Part shown: one piece after another, positions 21,281-33,935 of the stretch
Layout: each line of letters starts with the position of its first letter
How positions within the stretch are numbered: the first letter of the stretch is position 1
Origin: Hydnum rufescens UP504
Lineage: Eukaryota > Basidiomycota > Agaricomycetes > Cantharellales > Hydnaceae
NCBI GenBank assembly: GCA_014904985.1
Contig: MU128997.1
Location: 62,001 to 126,000 of the forward strand
DNA: 64,000 bases
Direction: 5' to 3'
Made by a program: the position numbers and the translations under genes
Notes under the pieces: model-generated
What the model saw: the letters and a program-made list of their open reading frames with translations, nothing else
The model's database searches: none
What the model was told of the DNA's origin: nothing

Positions 21281-24200
21281 CATCGGGCACGCTATCCCTC
21301 GGTTCCCTTTCCAAGCTGCGCTCCCAAAATTCATCCGGCGTCGCCGTGACAAGGAGGGATTTGTCGATGAAGAGACGGATCGACGGTACGACACTAAGGT
21401 TGTAATGTATTGCCTGGTACGCCTGTATTTCTATGACGGTCTCGGCCGCTTTCGCATGCTTGGCAAAGTTGATGATCTTCCCTCCGTGTCCAGTGTGTCC
21501 TTTACGCCATTTTGGATGAACAGCAACGCCGTCAAGTAAACACCTGACACAAGTGATGATAAGGGAACTGCAGGAGCCAGGAGTTCATCCCCGATTTTGC
21601 ACATACCTAAGAATGGAACACACGGCCCGGTAACATCGGTCATCGCCTTGCGGAACTCAGTCAAATTCTTCCACGACCTGACCATCGCTTCCACTTCCTG
21701 GAAAAGTGCCATAGCCTTTGGCTTGACTTCACTCCAGGAGCGCTTGAGGCGATGTATTGGTGTACTGTTCAGACCAGCGACAATGGCGGTCATGCTAGAG
21801 AAATTGTTTAGCCCGCGGCAGTGCTGACAGAGCGGATTAGTTGACGTCACGAATATAACACATATCACATTTGAACTCACGTGTGCAATATTGATCAAGT
21901 GTCCGATGACAGCTGCACGTCCTTTAGGTTCCTGACGATGCAAAATCTCGTCGCAGACCCAATATGCCGTCTAGAGGAACCTTTCAGCTTAGAATTCGAC
22001 TCAGACGTGGATAGGACGGAATGACGGACCTGGTTCGCTAGTGCAATGCATGTGCTGAAATTGTCGTGTGGCTTAGGACATTCTCTCGCACGAGCAAAGC
22101 ACTCTCCCGGCGCAATCTTTTTGAACAGCGCACTTTCTTTCAAGGTTAACTGGCGGGCTACCTCAAGTGGGTCGAGGTCCAACAAGCTCAGTCTCCGATC
22201 TGAGCCCATTTTTGGAGCCCTAGGTGGAGGTGGTGATACAGGTTCGTAACCGGGGGTACGGATGAAAGAGGGATCGCGGTGTTTCTATACGAGGCAACAA
22301 AGGTCATAAGGATCCCACTTCGGACAGCCGGCGAATCACTAACCGCAATGTCCGCAAGAGTAACCAAGCGCTTTGCGGAAGGATATAAAGCGGAGATCTC
22401 ATTGGCGAAGGCTTTGATATCATTCAAGGTGCTGGAGTCTTCACGCCTGACTACACCATCTGCCTGCAATAAAGATATAACTGCTTTGATAACACTATAC
22501 AAATGGGTTAAGTGAGACCGTTCATTGTCCTCGAGAAATAGAATACCAACCGGATCCGAATCAAGTGCCGGATTTTATGAGCCCAGTCCTCCTGTAGGAT
22601 GGGATCAAGATCATCTGGAGGCGCTACATTGAAACGTGCGACCAGGAGAGGAAAAACCTCCGAGACAGTTGTAAAGGATCTGAGTGTGAGGAAAAATATA
22701 TGGTGGAATGCAAAATCTGCAAGAGCGGGTGTGAGTGATTGGACCCCTATGAAATCCCTAGGCGACCATCTACCTTGCTGATCGTGGGGTGTGAGATGCT
22801 CAACTAAGGCTTCAAGGGTCCCACCTCTGACACTGCCATCAGAATTGGTGAAGATACCCGGACCGCAGGACACGGGCCCAGATGCAGTCTCCTCCTCCTC
22901 CCAAATCTCTGGTGTCGACGCACTTGATAACGAAATCGGGGCTCCATCCACTGTCGACAATCAGAAGAGGACGATGAGGATGAGGAATGTTCCAAATCGA
23001 CGGGCTCAGGTACTCTGAATGACTCGGAGTGATTGACGGAAAGACGGGGAGGAGGGATTGGACGGGGTTGAAGGACGGAGGAATGAGTCATGCCCCAATA
23101 ATTCAGAAAAACCAGTTCGATAATACAGGCTTCGAGCTGTTGAACACGGCGCAGGATGGAAGAAGTTAAATCATGCACACACGGAGTAGTCCGTTCGACC
23201 GGTGGAGGGACTTTAGGCGGCCGAATCGCGGAAAGGAGAAGCATGCCCTCGTTGAAAAGGGATGTCTTAGTGGCGTCCATGTCGTGGGAAACAGTATCCA
23301 TACGTAGCGTCCGTCGTGAGGTAAGTTCAACTTCGCTCAGCCGCGGAATGTCGAGGGCCTCGGCACATGCTAGAAGAGTGGATAATTGGGAGACGGCAAT
23401 GGAGATCAGTTCAGTATTCTTCCGGCAAGCTATGTAGAACCAAAACGAAACACGGTTATTTGTGTCACATTGATGGGATTGATGGGCTGGCCTCGAGACT
23501 TGCCTGCAGGGCCTTGAGCAGAAATACCTCTTAATACCGCGAAAGTTTCATCCACATTCGATCGAAGGGATTTGAATATCCCCAACGTGACAGCACCCAG
23601 AGGGATATTGGAGGATTTGGGTTTGATCGCCGATATCGAGGAGGGTGCCATAACTTCGAGAACCTTCTGGCGAGGACTAGACGAGCAGGCGAGCTCACGC
23701 ACTAATGTGAAAACCGTGCGAGCCACCTCGGTGACATCATGGATGACTTGATTTCCAGTCGTAATTGAGATCGAAGAATGTCTGGCCTCGCGCAAGGAGA
23801 GGATCAGATGAGAGATCGCGACGATGACGTTACGGTGGCGTCTGCAAAATGCAGGCGACGGCAATCCGACCCGGGGCACCTCGTCTGGTTGGGAGAGACA
23901 TGGCCGGGCCAGTCCACCCGCGATGTACAACAGACGCAGTACTTTCTCAACCAGTTTGTTTGCACTGTCACGTGGGTAAAGCATGCGCCTCCCGGCGTCC
24001 CCCATGGCCTTTCTGGTAATGCGGCTCAGTTCCTGCAATGCTTGTCGAATGGAATTCGCGTGGTGATTCACTTCTTCTATCGTGAGGGGGACGTCGAAGA
24101 AATCGCGTGGATGCGATGTGGAACGCTGGTTCAGGGCGGCCACCAAGAGAGTTCCGGTTTCTCGGAAGGCTCGAGATCCAAATTTTGGGTTGACTCGGTC

Positions 24201-24804
24201 ACCCTTGGGCTTGAGGAGAGTTGCAGCATCATCCGATTTGGAGGAGTCGGAGGATGAAAGAAATGAGACGGGTCTTGAGGGTCTGTCCCACAGGCCCGAA
24301 ATCTGAACGGGTGGGCTGGGAACACTTGAAGTCTCCTCCCCCGTCCAGGAGTTACGATAAATAACCTATCGCAATTGTACAGGTGAGAGTATGGCCTGAG
24401 GGGATTTAGGTAAGGAATCGTACTCGTCCATCTGTCATAACGTCTGGCAACCAGAAATCATCCACCACAGAGGTCATATAGGTGGTGTCCTCTCTGTTCG
24501 TGGACTTAAGATGGTCAGAGGAACCGAGGCCAAACCAACCATCAATCGGCCTGTAAATAGCGGAAATGATTTCTTGCTGCGCCTCCTCATCGCTCACTGG
24601 AACAACGAAAGTACCGGGGAACCACCCTCGCGGGCAGTCGAATTTTGTAACAAGCCGACCATCCCACCAACCATTGTCGAGCTGCGAAAATACTTCGATG
24701 AGGTCACCCTCAGCAAGATCAATTGACGAGGCGTCGGTAGCTCTATAGTGGAAGGCAGCGCGCACAAAGAAAGAGGTCGATGGATGATCGTGGGGGGAAG
24801 ACAT
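21231..24804 (-). CDS. SH3-REM-RasGEF protein (Cdc25 family)
   Basis: Guanine nucleotide exchange factor loading Ras with GTP at the plasma membrane or endomembranes. It starts at 24804: MSSPHDHPSTSFFVRAAFHY. The N-terminal SH3 has DLAEGDLIEVFSQLDNGWWD, GRLV and RGWFPGTFV. A long helical middle follows (about 23430-24146: DFFDVPLTIEEVNHH, RELACSSSPRQKVLEVMA). The REM domain begins SDGSVRGGTLEALVEHLTPH. The catalytic part shows LDPLEVARQLTLKESALFKK, then FSSMTAIVAGLNSTPIHRLK, GPCVPFLG, VYLTALLFIQNGVKDTLDTE and a tail to TGA at 21231-21233. Many introns. A one-base frame change is needed near 22950 between the Ser run and STVDGAPIS, inside low-complexity sequence; it is probably an assembly slip. 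The 3' end lies in duplicated block D. Confidence 0.85.
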
Positions 24805-27800
24805 GGTAACCCTCCCGGCCGAAGGCCAAGGACGTCTAGGATAGTGAGCGAGAAAAGAGGATGTCAAGTGAATCGACAGCTGCGCGTGTCTCAAGGCACA
24901 TTATAGGATCATATCCGTGAATCACGTTCTGAGTGGACAGCATCATGATGGATGCTCCCGAGAATCGCATAGACCACAGTAAGCGTGGTGTGCATGCATG
25001 GATAGGCTCGATTTAGGTATGGCTGTGTTGTAAGATCCGGTGGAGGCTTCGGAACTCGCCGCACACTTGCTCGAGTCATGGAGTCGAAAATTTTCTCACT
25101 ACCCCCTATATCATGAGTTCTTGGTGCCACGGTCTGAAAGTTTTTTTTTAAATGACAGAGGCTTCCCCAAGCACTTGGATTTGGGATAATGCCAATTACC
25201 AAGATTTGTGTGATGCCTAGATGGAGTCGTAATGGTATTACTGTATTTATCCTACTAACACTGGTAGGCTCTGCCAATTGTATGGGCCGAGAGCACTCGC
25301 ACTGCCTCTACATGAGGGTCAGGCCGGGCCGCCATTCCTCGAGTTGCCTCGAGAGTCGTATGCTTTCCTCTGTAAGTGATGTAACCGAGTACAGATGTAC
25401 TTGCGCCCCATCCTATGCTCTCATTGTCGCATCTCGTTGGAAGAAATTATTTGGCTTCCACTGAGGCCTCGGACATGAGGCCCGCTCAGCGGAACCTCCA
25501 TACAATATGGCGCCTTGCAGCCCTGGGTAAAATATCGCTTTTGGACGATTATTCTACCCATGCACAGAACCCCAGCACGGCCATTTGAATTGACTCTTGA
25601 CTCAACAGCGAATACGGCGCTAAGCCACTGCTTCCCGAGCCTCATACAGGACTGTAGGATCTATTACAGTGCTGGGCAAAACGGAAATCAGGGAAATCCC
25701 TCGTCGAGCTTTGCCATGGTTCTCCTTGGCGAGGGTGATGCTCCGATACATCGATAGGCACAGGCTTCACCAGACCACCGCTTCTGTTCCTCCCAATTTA
25801 GGGGTGCCGATGGTCGGTTTGGTTCCGTACGGAAGTCCGGTTCGGCTCAACTATCAGGAACGGCAGTATTCATCGGAAAAACTCAAAAATCCCACCGAGT
25901 TCCGTGCGTCGAAGCTCGAGATCCTTAACACGTTACCTGAGGCCAAGCTAGAGACTGACTGGACTTTGGGCCACAGTGGCATGCCTCGTACCCTCACAGC
26001 CAAAGCCCCATCCATCTTACCCATGGATATAGGTACCCTCGTCCTCCCCAAAGTGTCCGAATGCTGGAAGACCCATGGGGTTGTTAAGAGACGCACCCTA
26101 ACAATGTGACATGTGGATATGTATCAATAATTAAATATATAAATTGCCTGTGCCTCTTTGCCCATGTGTCTGTAAAAAGGAACATCCTAACCGCCTGTCG
26201 ACCTCGATCGGTATTTCGAGGAATGCTATGAAGTGGATACGGAAAGTCGTATCCGCGTTCGGGTGTGAAAGGGATGTCCTGTCACGGCCACGTCTCGACT
26301 TCAATGGAGAACCCGATCTCATAGCGTGAAGACTAGGTACAGTATCTATGTGCAGTATAGACCTTGTACAGACATACGGAACAACACATGGAGTGATTCC
26401 CGTAACTCACCCGTCTGTTCGACGGGTAGTCGAGTTCTAGTTCCAGATATGGACTTGTTGTCTTCCACGACGACGAGCCGTGCAACACAAAGTGGTGACC
26501 GACTGAGGCGGCTTGATACGGATCCTCGATGATCTCTGAGGTCGGGTAAACACTGATGAAGATTCTCAGCTGTATAGAACGAATTGATGCCTTTACCTGC
26601 TGTTTTCACTATTGTGGAATGTCTGCACCTTTGCACCAGAGGCTCTAGGCGGTGAAGACGAAGTGGTGAATGGCGAATGTGTGGCGCGATAGAGTATGAG
26701 ATACCGATCAGAAAGAAGAAGAGATAGGGATATAGGAGTGGGGCGGGTGGGCGTTGTCCAATTGTCGTTCATGAATCAGTAGTATGGACAGTAGTGCCCC
26801 GGGAGCGGAGGGCGACCCCTTGTTAAGCTGGATCAATAGAGATACTCACGACCGACTACTTTATCGCCGACCGTGGTTGGGGATTTTTTGGAGGAGCCTG
26901 CGGGTGTGGGGTGGTCAGTGGGGCAGGCGAGACAGCCTTCGTCGGCCACAAAAGATACGCCACCTTCGTTATTCGCATCTGTGTCCGTGCTCATATGTTG
27001 TGTGCCTCCACCTAGCACTTCCTCAGGTGTTACAGAGGGACCGAGGGCGCTGCTCTCCGCATATAAGGGAGCGCACCTGTTGCACCGACAGGAGTCGACC
27101 AGCATCCGTTGCCAGTGCTCACTGATAGGCAGACTCCTCTATCTGGATCTATCGACTTGGGGACACCTTCCTGCGAAGTAAACAGTCGATGTAAGTCTGG
27201 CAAGAAAACCCAAAGAAATGAGAAACAGATTGACGACAACAGGAGTGCTGAAAATACCCACGCTCCGGGAAGTACACTTCTGGGTGGCGGATCGCGTGGA
27301 TGGCCAGTGAATAGGACCGAGGCGAGACCGCCTTCACACCGTCAATACTAAGACTCAAGAGCGAAACTTGCGCCCCCGCAAAACACACCGCGCACAGGCA
27401 CAAGCACGAGAAACAGACGGGAGCTAATGTGGAGGGATGCGGGATGACACGAAAGGCTATAGACGATGAGTAGGGGATGGTTATAATCGGCCCAACCGTG
27501 CGACGAAAGAATGATATAGACACGAGAGCAGTGGTTGCGTCGGGCAATGATGATGCCGTAGCTGTGCGTGCTAAAGTGGCAACGTGGGACAAGGCCCGTT
27601 CGGGTAGGCCATCGGCAGGCGATCTGAGTGTTAGTGGGATGCGCTCGTACACGGCACGTTCAGCGGGACTTGATGAAGCGATCAGCCACATAATATCACG
27701 CATCAACGTTCTTGTAATCAAGATTTGCAGAAATATCGTGTAGCTTGGTTTGCAACGAATTTCCTAGTTCGTGTACAGACCCTTCGAGCTCGAGGTGGCC

Positions 27801-27903
27801 ACTACCGATACCCATCAAGAATTCCTCAGATGGATTTAGGGGTTCGGCACGATCCGATTCTGATCTCCTTCGAGACTCAACGCCAGTGCTCGACAGCTCC
27901 AAT
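24805..27903. other. Three-kilobase region with no confidently assigned gene
   Basis: Holds several protein-like but unassigned stretches. The plus ORF 25669-26109 includes KLEILNTLPEAKLETDWTLG. On the minus strand, 26833-27105 includes VTPEEVLGGGTQHMSTDTDA, 27500-27721 reads DIMWLIASSSPAERAVYERI, and 27725-27935 reads EEFLMGIGSGHLELEGSVHE. The minus pieces could be exons of one gene divergent from V-ATPase subunit C, sharing its promoter. I could not join them with consistent splice phases and recognise no family. 24909-25400 holds nothing I can support. Confidence 0.3.
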
Positions 27904-29554
27904 ATGCCATCCGATCTCAGCACTTGGCTCATATCAGTTCCACGAGATGGAGACACGGAAGGGCTAGTACAAGAAATTGGCACCAAGTTCGCACAAGGCA
28001 AAGCATTACCCGAGTCCCATTTCGCCCAGCTGGAAGTCCCATCCCTCAAGGTACGAATAGCAGGCTATATGCTCCGTGCCCATGGTTTCGTCTACTAATT
28101 AACCTGAGAATGGATAGACGGGGACTCTGGATCTTCTCGTCACACTGTCGGAAGAACTAGCAAAACATGATTCCTTCTTTACCTCCGCCGTCGCCAAGGT
28201 TGTGGACACGCTACGAAATCTCCTGAACAATGATCCCGAACGTCTGTCTCAGCATACCCTAGTAGAAGAGAAAAGTATCGACGATTATCTTCTCGGAGGA
28301 TGGAAATGGAACTCTAGTAAATACGGAACGCAAAGGGGCTTAAGGGACGTCGTTGACGTCCTGGTCAAGGCGCGTTTCTGTTTTAGTGATCCGCTAGTTT
28401 CGTTAAATATGAGCTGGTTTCTCTCCTACAGGAGATGACCTCAATCGATAATGTTATGAAGAGCAGACTCAACAACTACAATATCGCGAAGGGTACCCTC
28501 AATCAGCTGCAGAGGAGGAACACGTAAGTTTCGCGGTTATTTGGCCCAACGATCCCATGCGAATAGGATTCCGTAGTGGGAATCTCTCGACGCGATCTCT
28601 GGTCAATGTGGTGATGAAAGAGCATGTAACAGAGTCCGAGTATCTCGAGACCATTTTCGTTGCGGTGCCGAAGTGCGCAGAATCTTGTCAATTTTGTCCA
28701 ATCACTTCTTACCAACGCGTCTTCTAGGAATATGGCTAATGATTGGAATTCAAAATATGAAAGATTCGCTTCAATGGTCGTTCCACGTTCTTCAGAGTGC
28801 GTATGGCATCGAATTTTCTTATGCTGGAATCTTCACGCTTCGCCTCTTCAAGGAAAATAGCCCAAGACGATTCATTCGTTCTTTTCAAAGCCGTGGTGTT
28901 CCGAAAAACAAGAGATCAATTCTCACAGAAATGTCGAGAGAACAAGTGACCAATTCACTACTATTCTATTTCCATTCTGATGTGCTCATGATTCTGTCAT
29001 ATAGATTTGTCGTTCGGGACTTTACCTTTCAGGATGATCTCCTCGCGAAGACGAACACTGAGCTCCAGGCCGCGGAAATCACAGAGAAGGAACTATGGGT
29101 GTGTCGTCTTTCTCATTCACGAGCGTCTTCTAGTACGTGGTCCTCATGCCACTCCTATAGAGCGAATTGCTCCGAGTGGCACGAATAAATTTCTCTGAGG
29201 CATTCCAAATCCTCGTGCATCTCAAAATTGTTCGCTTGTTTGTCGAGAGCGTGTTGCGATATGGTTTACCGGCAAACTACACCGGGCTCATCATCAAAGT
29301 CAGTCTTGCTTTACAATTTGACACGAGGTGTGCTCACGACAATCACGCACCTGTAGCCGGACCCAAAGACAATAAAACGTACATTGTCAGTATTGACAAC
29401 TCATTTGTCCTTCCTTGCTTCGAAGTCCGATCGAAAGAGAGCAAAAGGTGCATCAGACACTGATTATGCGGCGGCAGGGGGTGAATATCAAAGCTTAATG
29501 GAACAGGAGTACTTTGATTTTGTTCTCTTTGAGGTACCTTGGGTGGTCACATAA
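27904..29554 (+). CDS. V-type proton ATPase subunit C
   Basis: The subunit C (yeast Vma5 type) clamps the V1 peripheral stalks to V0 and controls reversible assembly of the vacuolar proton pump. It starts MPSDLSTWLISVPRDGDTEG at 27904. Following exons give TGTLDLLVTLSEELAKHDSF, TSAVAKVVDTLRNLLNNDPE, DDYLLGGWKWNSSKYGTQRG, EMTSIDNVMKSRLNNYNIAK and TGNLSTRSLVNVV. Later exons read SEYLETIFVAVPK-NMANDWNSKYE, MVVPRSSE, RFVVRDFTFQDDLL-type sequence, RINFSEAFQILVHLKIVRLF and ESVLRYGLPANYTGLIIK. The last exons give PKTIKRTLSVLTTHLSFLAS and EYQSLMEQEYFDFVLFEVPW, then VVT and TAA at 29552-29554. At least eight exons. Order and motifs follow the family throughout and no frame breaks were found. Confidence 0.93.
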
Positions 29555-30604
29555 ATTCTGTACCGATAGCAATCACATGATACCTTACCTGACGGGAACA
29601 TCCAGCGCTATCTGTCTTTAGATTTAGGTCCTCCAGGTGACCTCAGCTCTTTCGTCCAGGTCGTTATAAGTATGTCGATAATCTGTCTTTCTTTCGTTTG
29701 TCCTTTTTGAAGGACCATGATCAAGCTCCTACTTCGACTCGCCACATCTTCGAGTTCGGTTTGACTTTATGTACGAAATTAACTTGGGACCTTGTTGTGT
29801 AACTGTCTGCGCATTGGATGTGATCTAATGGCACTCGTCCTACGTATCCGTCGGCAGCTTTGAAGTAAAGTAATACCAAAATCCCTCCACTTTTCACACA
29901 CTGACATCGCCGGTCTGCATCCTCGACATAATTTCCATGGATATATCCACATGCTGCATTGTACCTGTGGCTGCACCATGGTATTTGGATTTTGATGATC
30001 GTCAATATCTGGGTCGATGTCGTTTCACCTGCTGTCACTTGTCACATTAGGTCGCCATGGAAGCGTTGTCTTCGGGTCCCCTGTCTTGGTCTGGTTTGCG
30101 TATGTGTGCCGGTCAGCATACCGCCTCCGAAGGCCGATTTTCTGGTTTTCCCATCCATCCCGACGTTCCCCCAACGGCATTCCTACCGTTGGTATTCTTG
30201 CAGACGAGTTCCAAAATTTCAATCTTGTGCATGGGGAAATGAGATGAATAGGCTGTGCACAATTTACCTTTGCGAATGGCTTCGTGGTGGGTTGCGCCCC
30301 ACAAATTTGTGTCCCTGGCCCGAAAGGGGTCCGAGGGATGGCTGCAGACCTCGAGTCATCCCTGTCGCTCGGTACCTGCATATATGAGCTCTTCTATCAA
30401 ATATATAATAAACTGATCTTAATTTGTGGCCTATCATGCCTCGTGTTTTCAGGGCTTTACTCAAGCATTTACTCCAAACAATGAGCTCGGCATCACCCGT
30501 CCGCTTGCTGTCTAGGCGCCTGGAGGATGCTTTAATAAGTACCCCAGGATTCTCCCGTTTTTTCGGGTTGTCGAATCTGTCATCCACCTCTATCGTCTAG
30601 TGGA
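29555..30604. other. Intergenic region with a weak small-ORF candidate
   Basis: The minus strand at 29721-29945 reads CGYIHGNYVEDADRRCQCVK and continues to a stop, which could be the last exon of a small Cys-containing protein. I found no start, signal peptide or splice partner, so it is not called. Otherwise nothing is supported. Confidence 0.25.
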
Positions 30605-33600
30605 ATGGCCTCCACTGATGAAAGTGACCCGTCCGCACCCCCGCTAGCACCAAACCTCACGCGGGAGATCTCTCGTATGGAGCGTACCGTTGTCGCCAGG
30701 GGAGGGTATTCCATTGTGTACAGAGCAGAATGGCGGCCTCCGTCGGGGCCTTCACAACCGGTAGTTTCTTACGACCTTTCGCATCATATAATCTCCCCTC
30801 TCACGCTGAAGGATGGTTTGTTTCCCAGGTTGTCGTGAAAGTCCTAATCGTGAGCACCACTGCAAATGATAATACCAAAGTCCTAAAGGTGCCGTGCCCC
30901 CCCTACCCAATGGAAAGCTTTAGACGCTAATGGCCTCTCAAGCGTCTTAAGCGCGAGATTCGGGTTTGGACCCGCCTTTCCCACCCAAACATTGTTCCCC
31001 TCCTAGGGTTTATCGACGAACCTCATGGCCCAGGAATGGTCTCTCCATTTTTTGCCGAGGGAACTGCTCTGCAGTTTCTGAAAAAGTATCCCGACGCCAA
31101 CCGGGAAGTCCTCGTACGTTCTGAGTCATATTCCTCTTCGCCACTGGTTTCTGATGCCCTGCAAAAGTGTCTCGACGTTGCCCGCGGTTTGCAATACCTC
31201 CACTCGCAGAAGCCCCCAATCATTCACGGCGACATCAAAGGGGTGAGAAAAAGAAGGCCACTTCCCCTAAAATCCAGTCTCACACCCGATTATTACTGCA
31301 GATCAATGTCCTCATCTCCCCCATGGCGATGCCTGTTTGTGTGACTTCGGACTATCTCTGATCCAGGACGACGCCCCTACCGGTTTCACAACGTCAGTCT
31401 TCGGTGGCACCCTTCGATATTCTGCCCCCGAGCTTCTTGACCAGCACGAGAAGACGGTCGAGACGGACTTGTATGGCCTTGGTTGCCTATTTATCGAGGT
31501 TTGTCAACCCTCAGACCTTCCTGCTCGGACCCACTGCACTTCTTTTTTAGTTTCTGTTTGATGCTCAGCCGCACTCTGAGATTCAAGGGGAGGCAATGGT
31601 GATCAAAGCCATTGGGGAAAATGCGCGTCCGTACGATATCCCAGAGACGGCGCATCAATTCTTGCTCTTCCCCCTTGACCTCCTCGTGCGGTGTTGGGAG
31701 CGGGTCCCTTCACAGCGACCTTCGCTGGACGACATCATCGGGCGTATCCATGTTCTGCTTCATCACCGCCATATATTTAACCAAGTTCTCCACCATTGGA
31801 TTGTGAGTTCTCCCGCAACATGCTACCCAAATGACACCCAAATGACACATTTCGCAGGGCCATGATGTGGTCGCCACCAAACAAGGTGGAGAGCAGTTCA
31901 CCGGCACTCTACGCTGCTGTCTCCGCCGATATGTCCAGTATCGAGCTTGAGGCACCGACGCCCTCCGGAGACCAATGCCCGGTTCACCATACGATACCTT
32001 TATATCGCCGCTCCCAATGGCAGATATCTGTATCGGCTTCCTGCGACGGGGTGTTGGAGTCTTCGGTGCATTGTGCTGCGCACGCATCTATCTCTGATCG
32101 GCCTTCTGAGGATTCCACTGTCGTGGAACAGACGTGGTATTCTACTTCCACGTGTGGAGGCGGGAGCTTGGAACCCGAAGATCATGCCTTTTACTCCCTT
32201 TTCCGGATCACCAGCCCCTCGGAGGAGGAGACCTTGCGGTGGGCTGTTTAGTAAATAATGATGAGCCTGGAAATGTATGTCTCAATGTCCTCTCTGACAA
32301 ACGCTGGCATTCTGACACCATGCGCAGGCAGCTGTTCCACATTCCCCCGGCATTCAAATTACGAAAGAACTAGAATGGTCAGTGCCTTCAACGCCTTTGG
32401 ATCGCTGACCCACGTATTGTCGTCCAGGGAAAATGCCACCTCATTGGATGTGGCTGAACAAGTCCAAAGCGGGACCATATTTGCTCTCATTGATAGGCTG
32501 ACGTCCCCGTTGTTCCGATACGAAGGTATTTGGAACCCCCCAAACTCGCCTTGTGATTATAGATTCTCACGAGCATCTCAGACCTTGCCTTTCGCAACAC
32601 TTTCATCGAAACCTTTCCGGACTTCACAACCATAAACGATGTATTCCGCCTCTTGCGAGAACGGTTTTATGCCAATTGTGGGGACGATGAAGATAAGAAG
32701 GCATCTGCTGTACACACTAGAGTTCGGTAACGTATAGCTGCCCCCTTGGTTTGATTCTCTACTCACTCGGTCTTGCATGTTCACGCCACCAGGGTTATAA
32801 GCACCATCAAAGAGATTTTGGACGAGCATGATTTTTCCAACCCCGAGGAATTATTAGTCCTTGACGAGATCGAAGCGTTCTTAAATGACCTCTCAGATAA
32901 GTACCCCATCGTGCAGCATGTCTCTGGACTGGTCGATATCATCGTACGTTATAATTTCGGAGTCTATCTCTTCCGTATCTCACTGTTCCCTCACAGAGAA
33001 GTGGTTCTCGTGCGGCCCGCTCAGGAAAGGTTAACGGGAGCCGCCCCTGATGCCGATATATCCTGTAATGGACGAGCCGCCAATTCTCCAAGCGTTGCAT
33101 CCGCTTGAAATCGCTCGCCATTTAACTTTTATGGCTCACGAACTGCTGCGAAATGTGCAGCGAAAAACACTCCTTTACCATGGGACGGACAGGCAGCCAC
33201 TTGATGATTCCGTGGCACAAGTACTCATGATGCAAAAGAAGGTTGGCACCATTTTGCGTGAAGTCCCGCGTGATAAAGTTTACTGACAAAAGTGTATCCA
33301 CTAAAGGTCTCGACCTGGGCTAGCAGGACTGTCCAGGAGGCAGGAACATCCGAACTACGTAAAGGCTCCCTAGAACACTTGTTATGCGTCGCTACGGTGA
33401 GCCTCTCTTCGCTCTTCGCCCGCCTTCCAAATTCCCTGATCGTGGGGGAGGGGCCCGGTGTAGCATTGCCAAACCCTGCGTAGTTTTTCAGTGATGTCGG
33501 CGATTGCGGGTGGTTTAACCACCTCCTTTCGCCACAAGCGCTCTCGGGCCTCGTGGAACGAATCGCCGGAAATACACCAAGTCTTCAAAATCATGCGCGA

Positions 33601-33935
33601 CATCCCTGAAAACTCGAGCGAATATCGCAGAGTTCTTCAGGACCACCCGCTCCCCTGTATACCAGACATAAGTACGTGGGAATCCAGTTGGTAGTAGTGA
33701 TTCCCGGATTTCTCAGATACCCTTTCCAGGTAAATATATTACGGCCCTTCTTCTAGTGCGGGAGACCATGAACGACTTTGAAGACGCCGAAAAGCAGATC
33801 GTCAACTTCCGCAAGCCGCAGCGATTGGCGTCGATCATGTCCGAATTTCGAAAATACCAACAACACCCGTATAATTTCCTCATCTTCGAGCCAGTACTTT
33901 CGTTTCTTGATCATGCACTGAATGATTCCGAGTAA
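30605..33935 (+). CDS. Protein kinase domain followed by REM-RasGEF domains (one gene or two adjacent genes)
   Basis: The start at 30605 reads MASTDESDPSAPPLAPNLTR. The kinase fold is spread over exons: ARGGYSIVYRAEW (Gly loop), VVVKVL (Lys), HPNIVPLLGFIDEPHGPGMV, IIHGDIKGINVLI (catalytic loop with HGD in place of HRD), LCDFGLSLI (DFG), YSAPELLD (APE-like), and CWERVPSQRPSLDDIIGRIH. After a 700-bp variable linker (31862-32400) comes a REM-like QSGTIFALIDRLTSPLFR, FIETFPDFTTINDVFRLLRE and RFYANC. The RasGEF part follows: LHPLEIARHLTFMAHELLRN, MSAIAGGLTTSFRHKRSR, KYITALLLVRETMNDFEDAE and FRKPQRLASIMSEF, then TAA at 33933-33935. All parts lie on one strand with short gaps and no second obvious start. 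The linker frames were not fully resolved, so the fusion is an inference. The kinase resembles the large tyrosine-kinase-like sets of Agaricomycetes. Confidence 0.72.
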
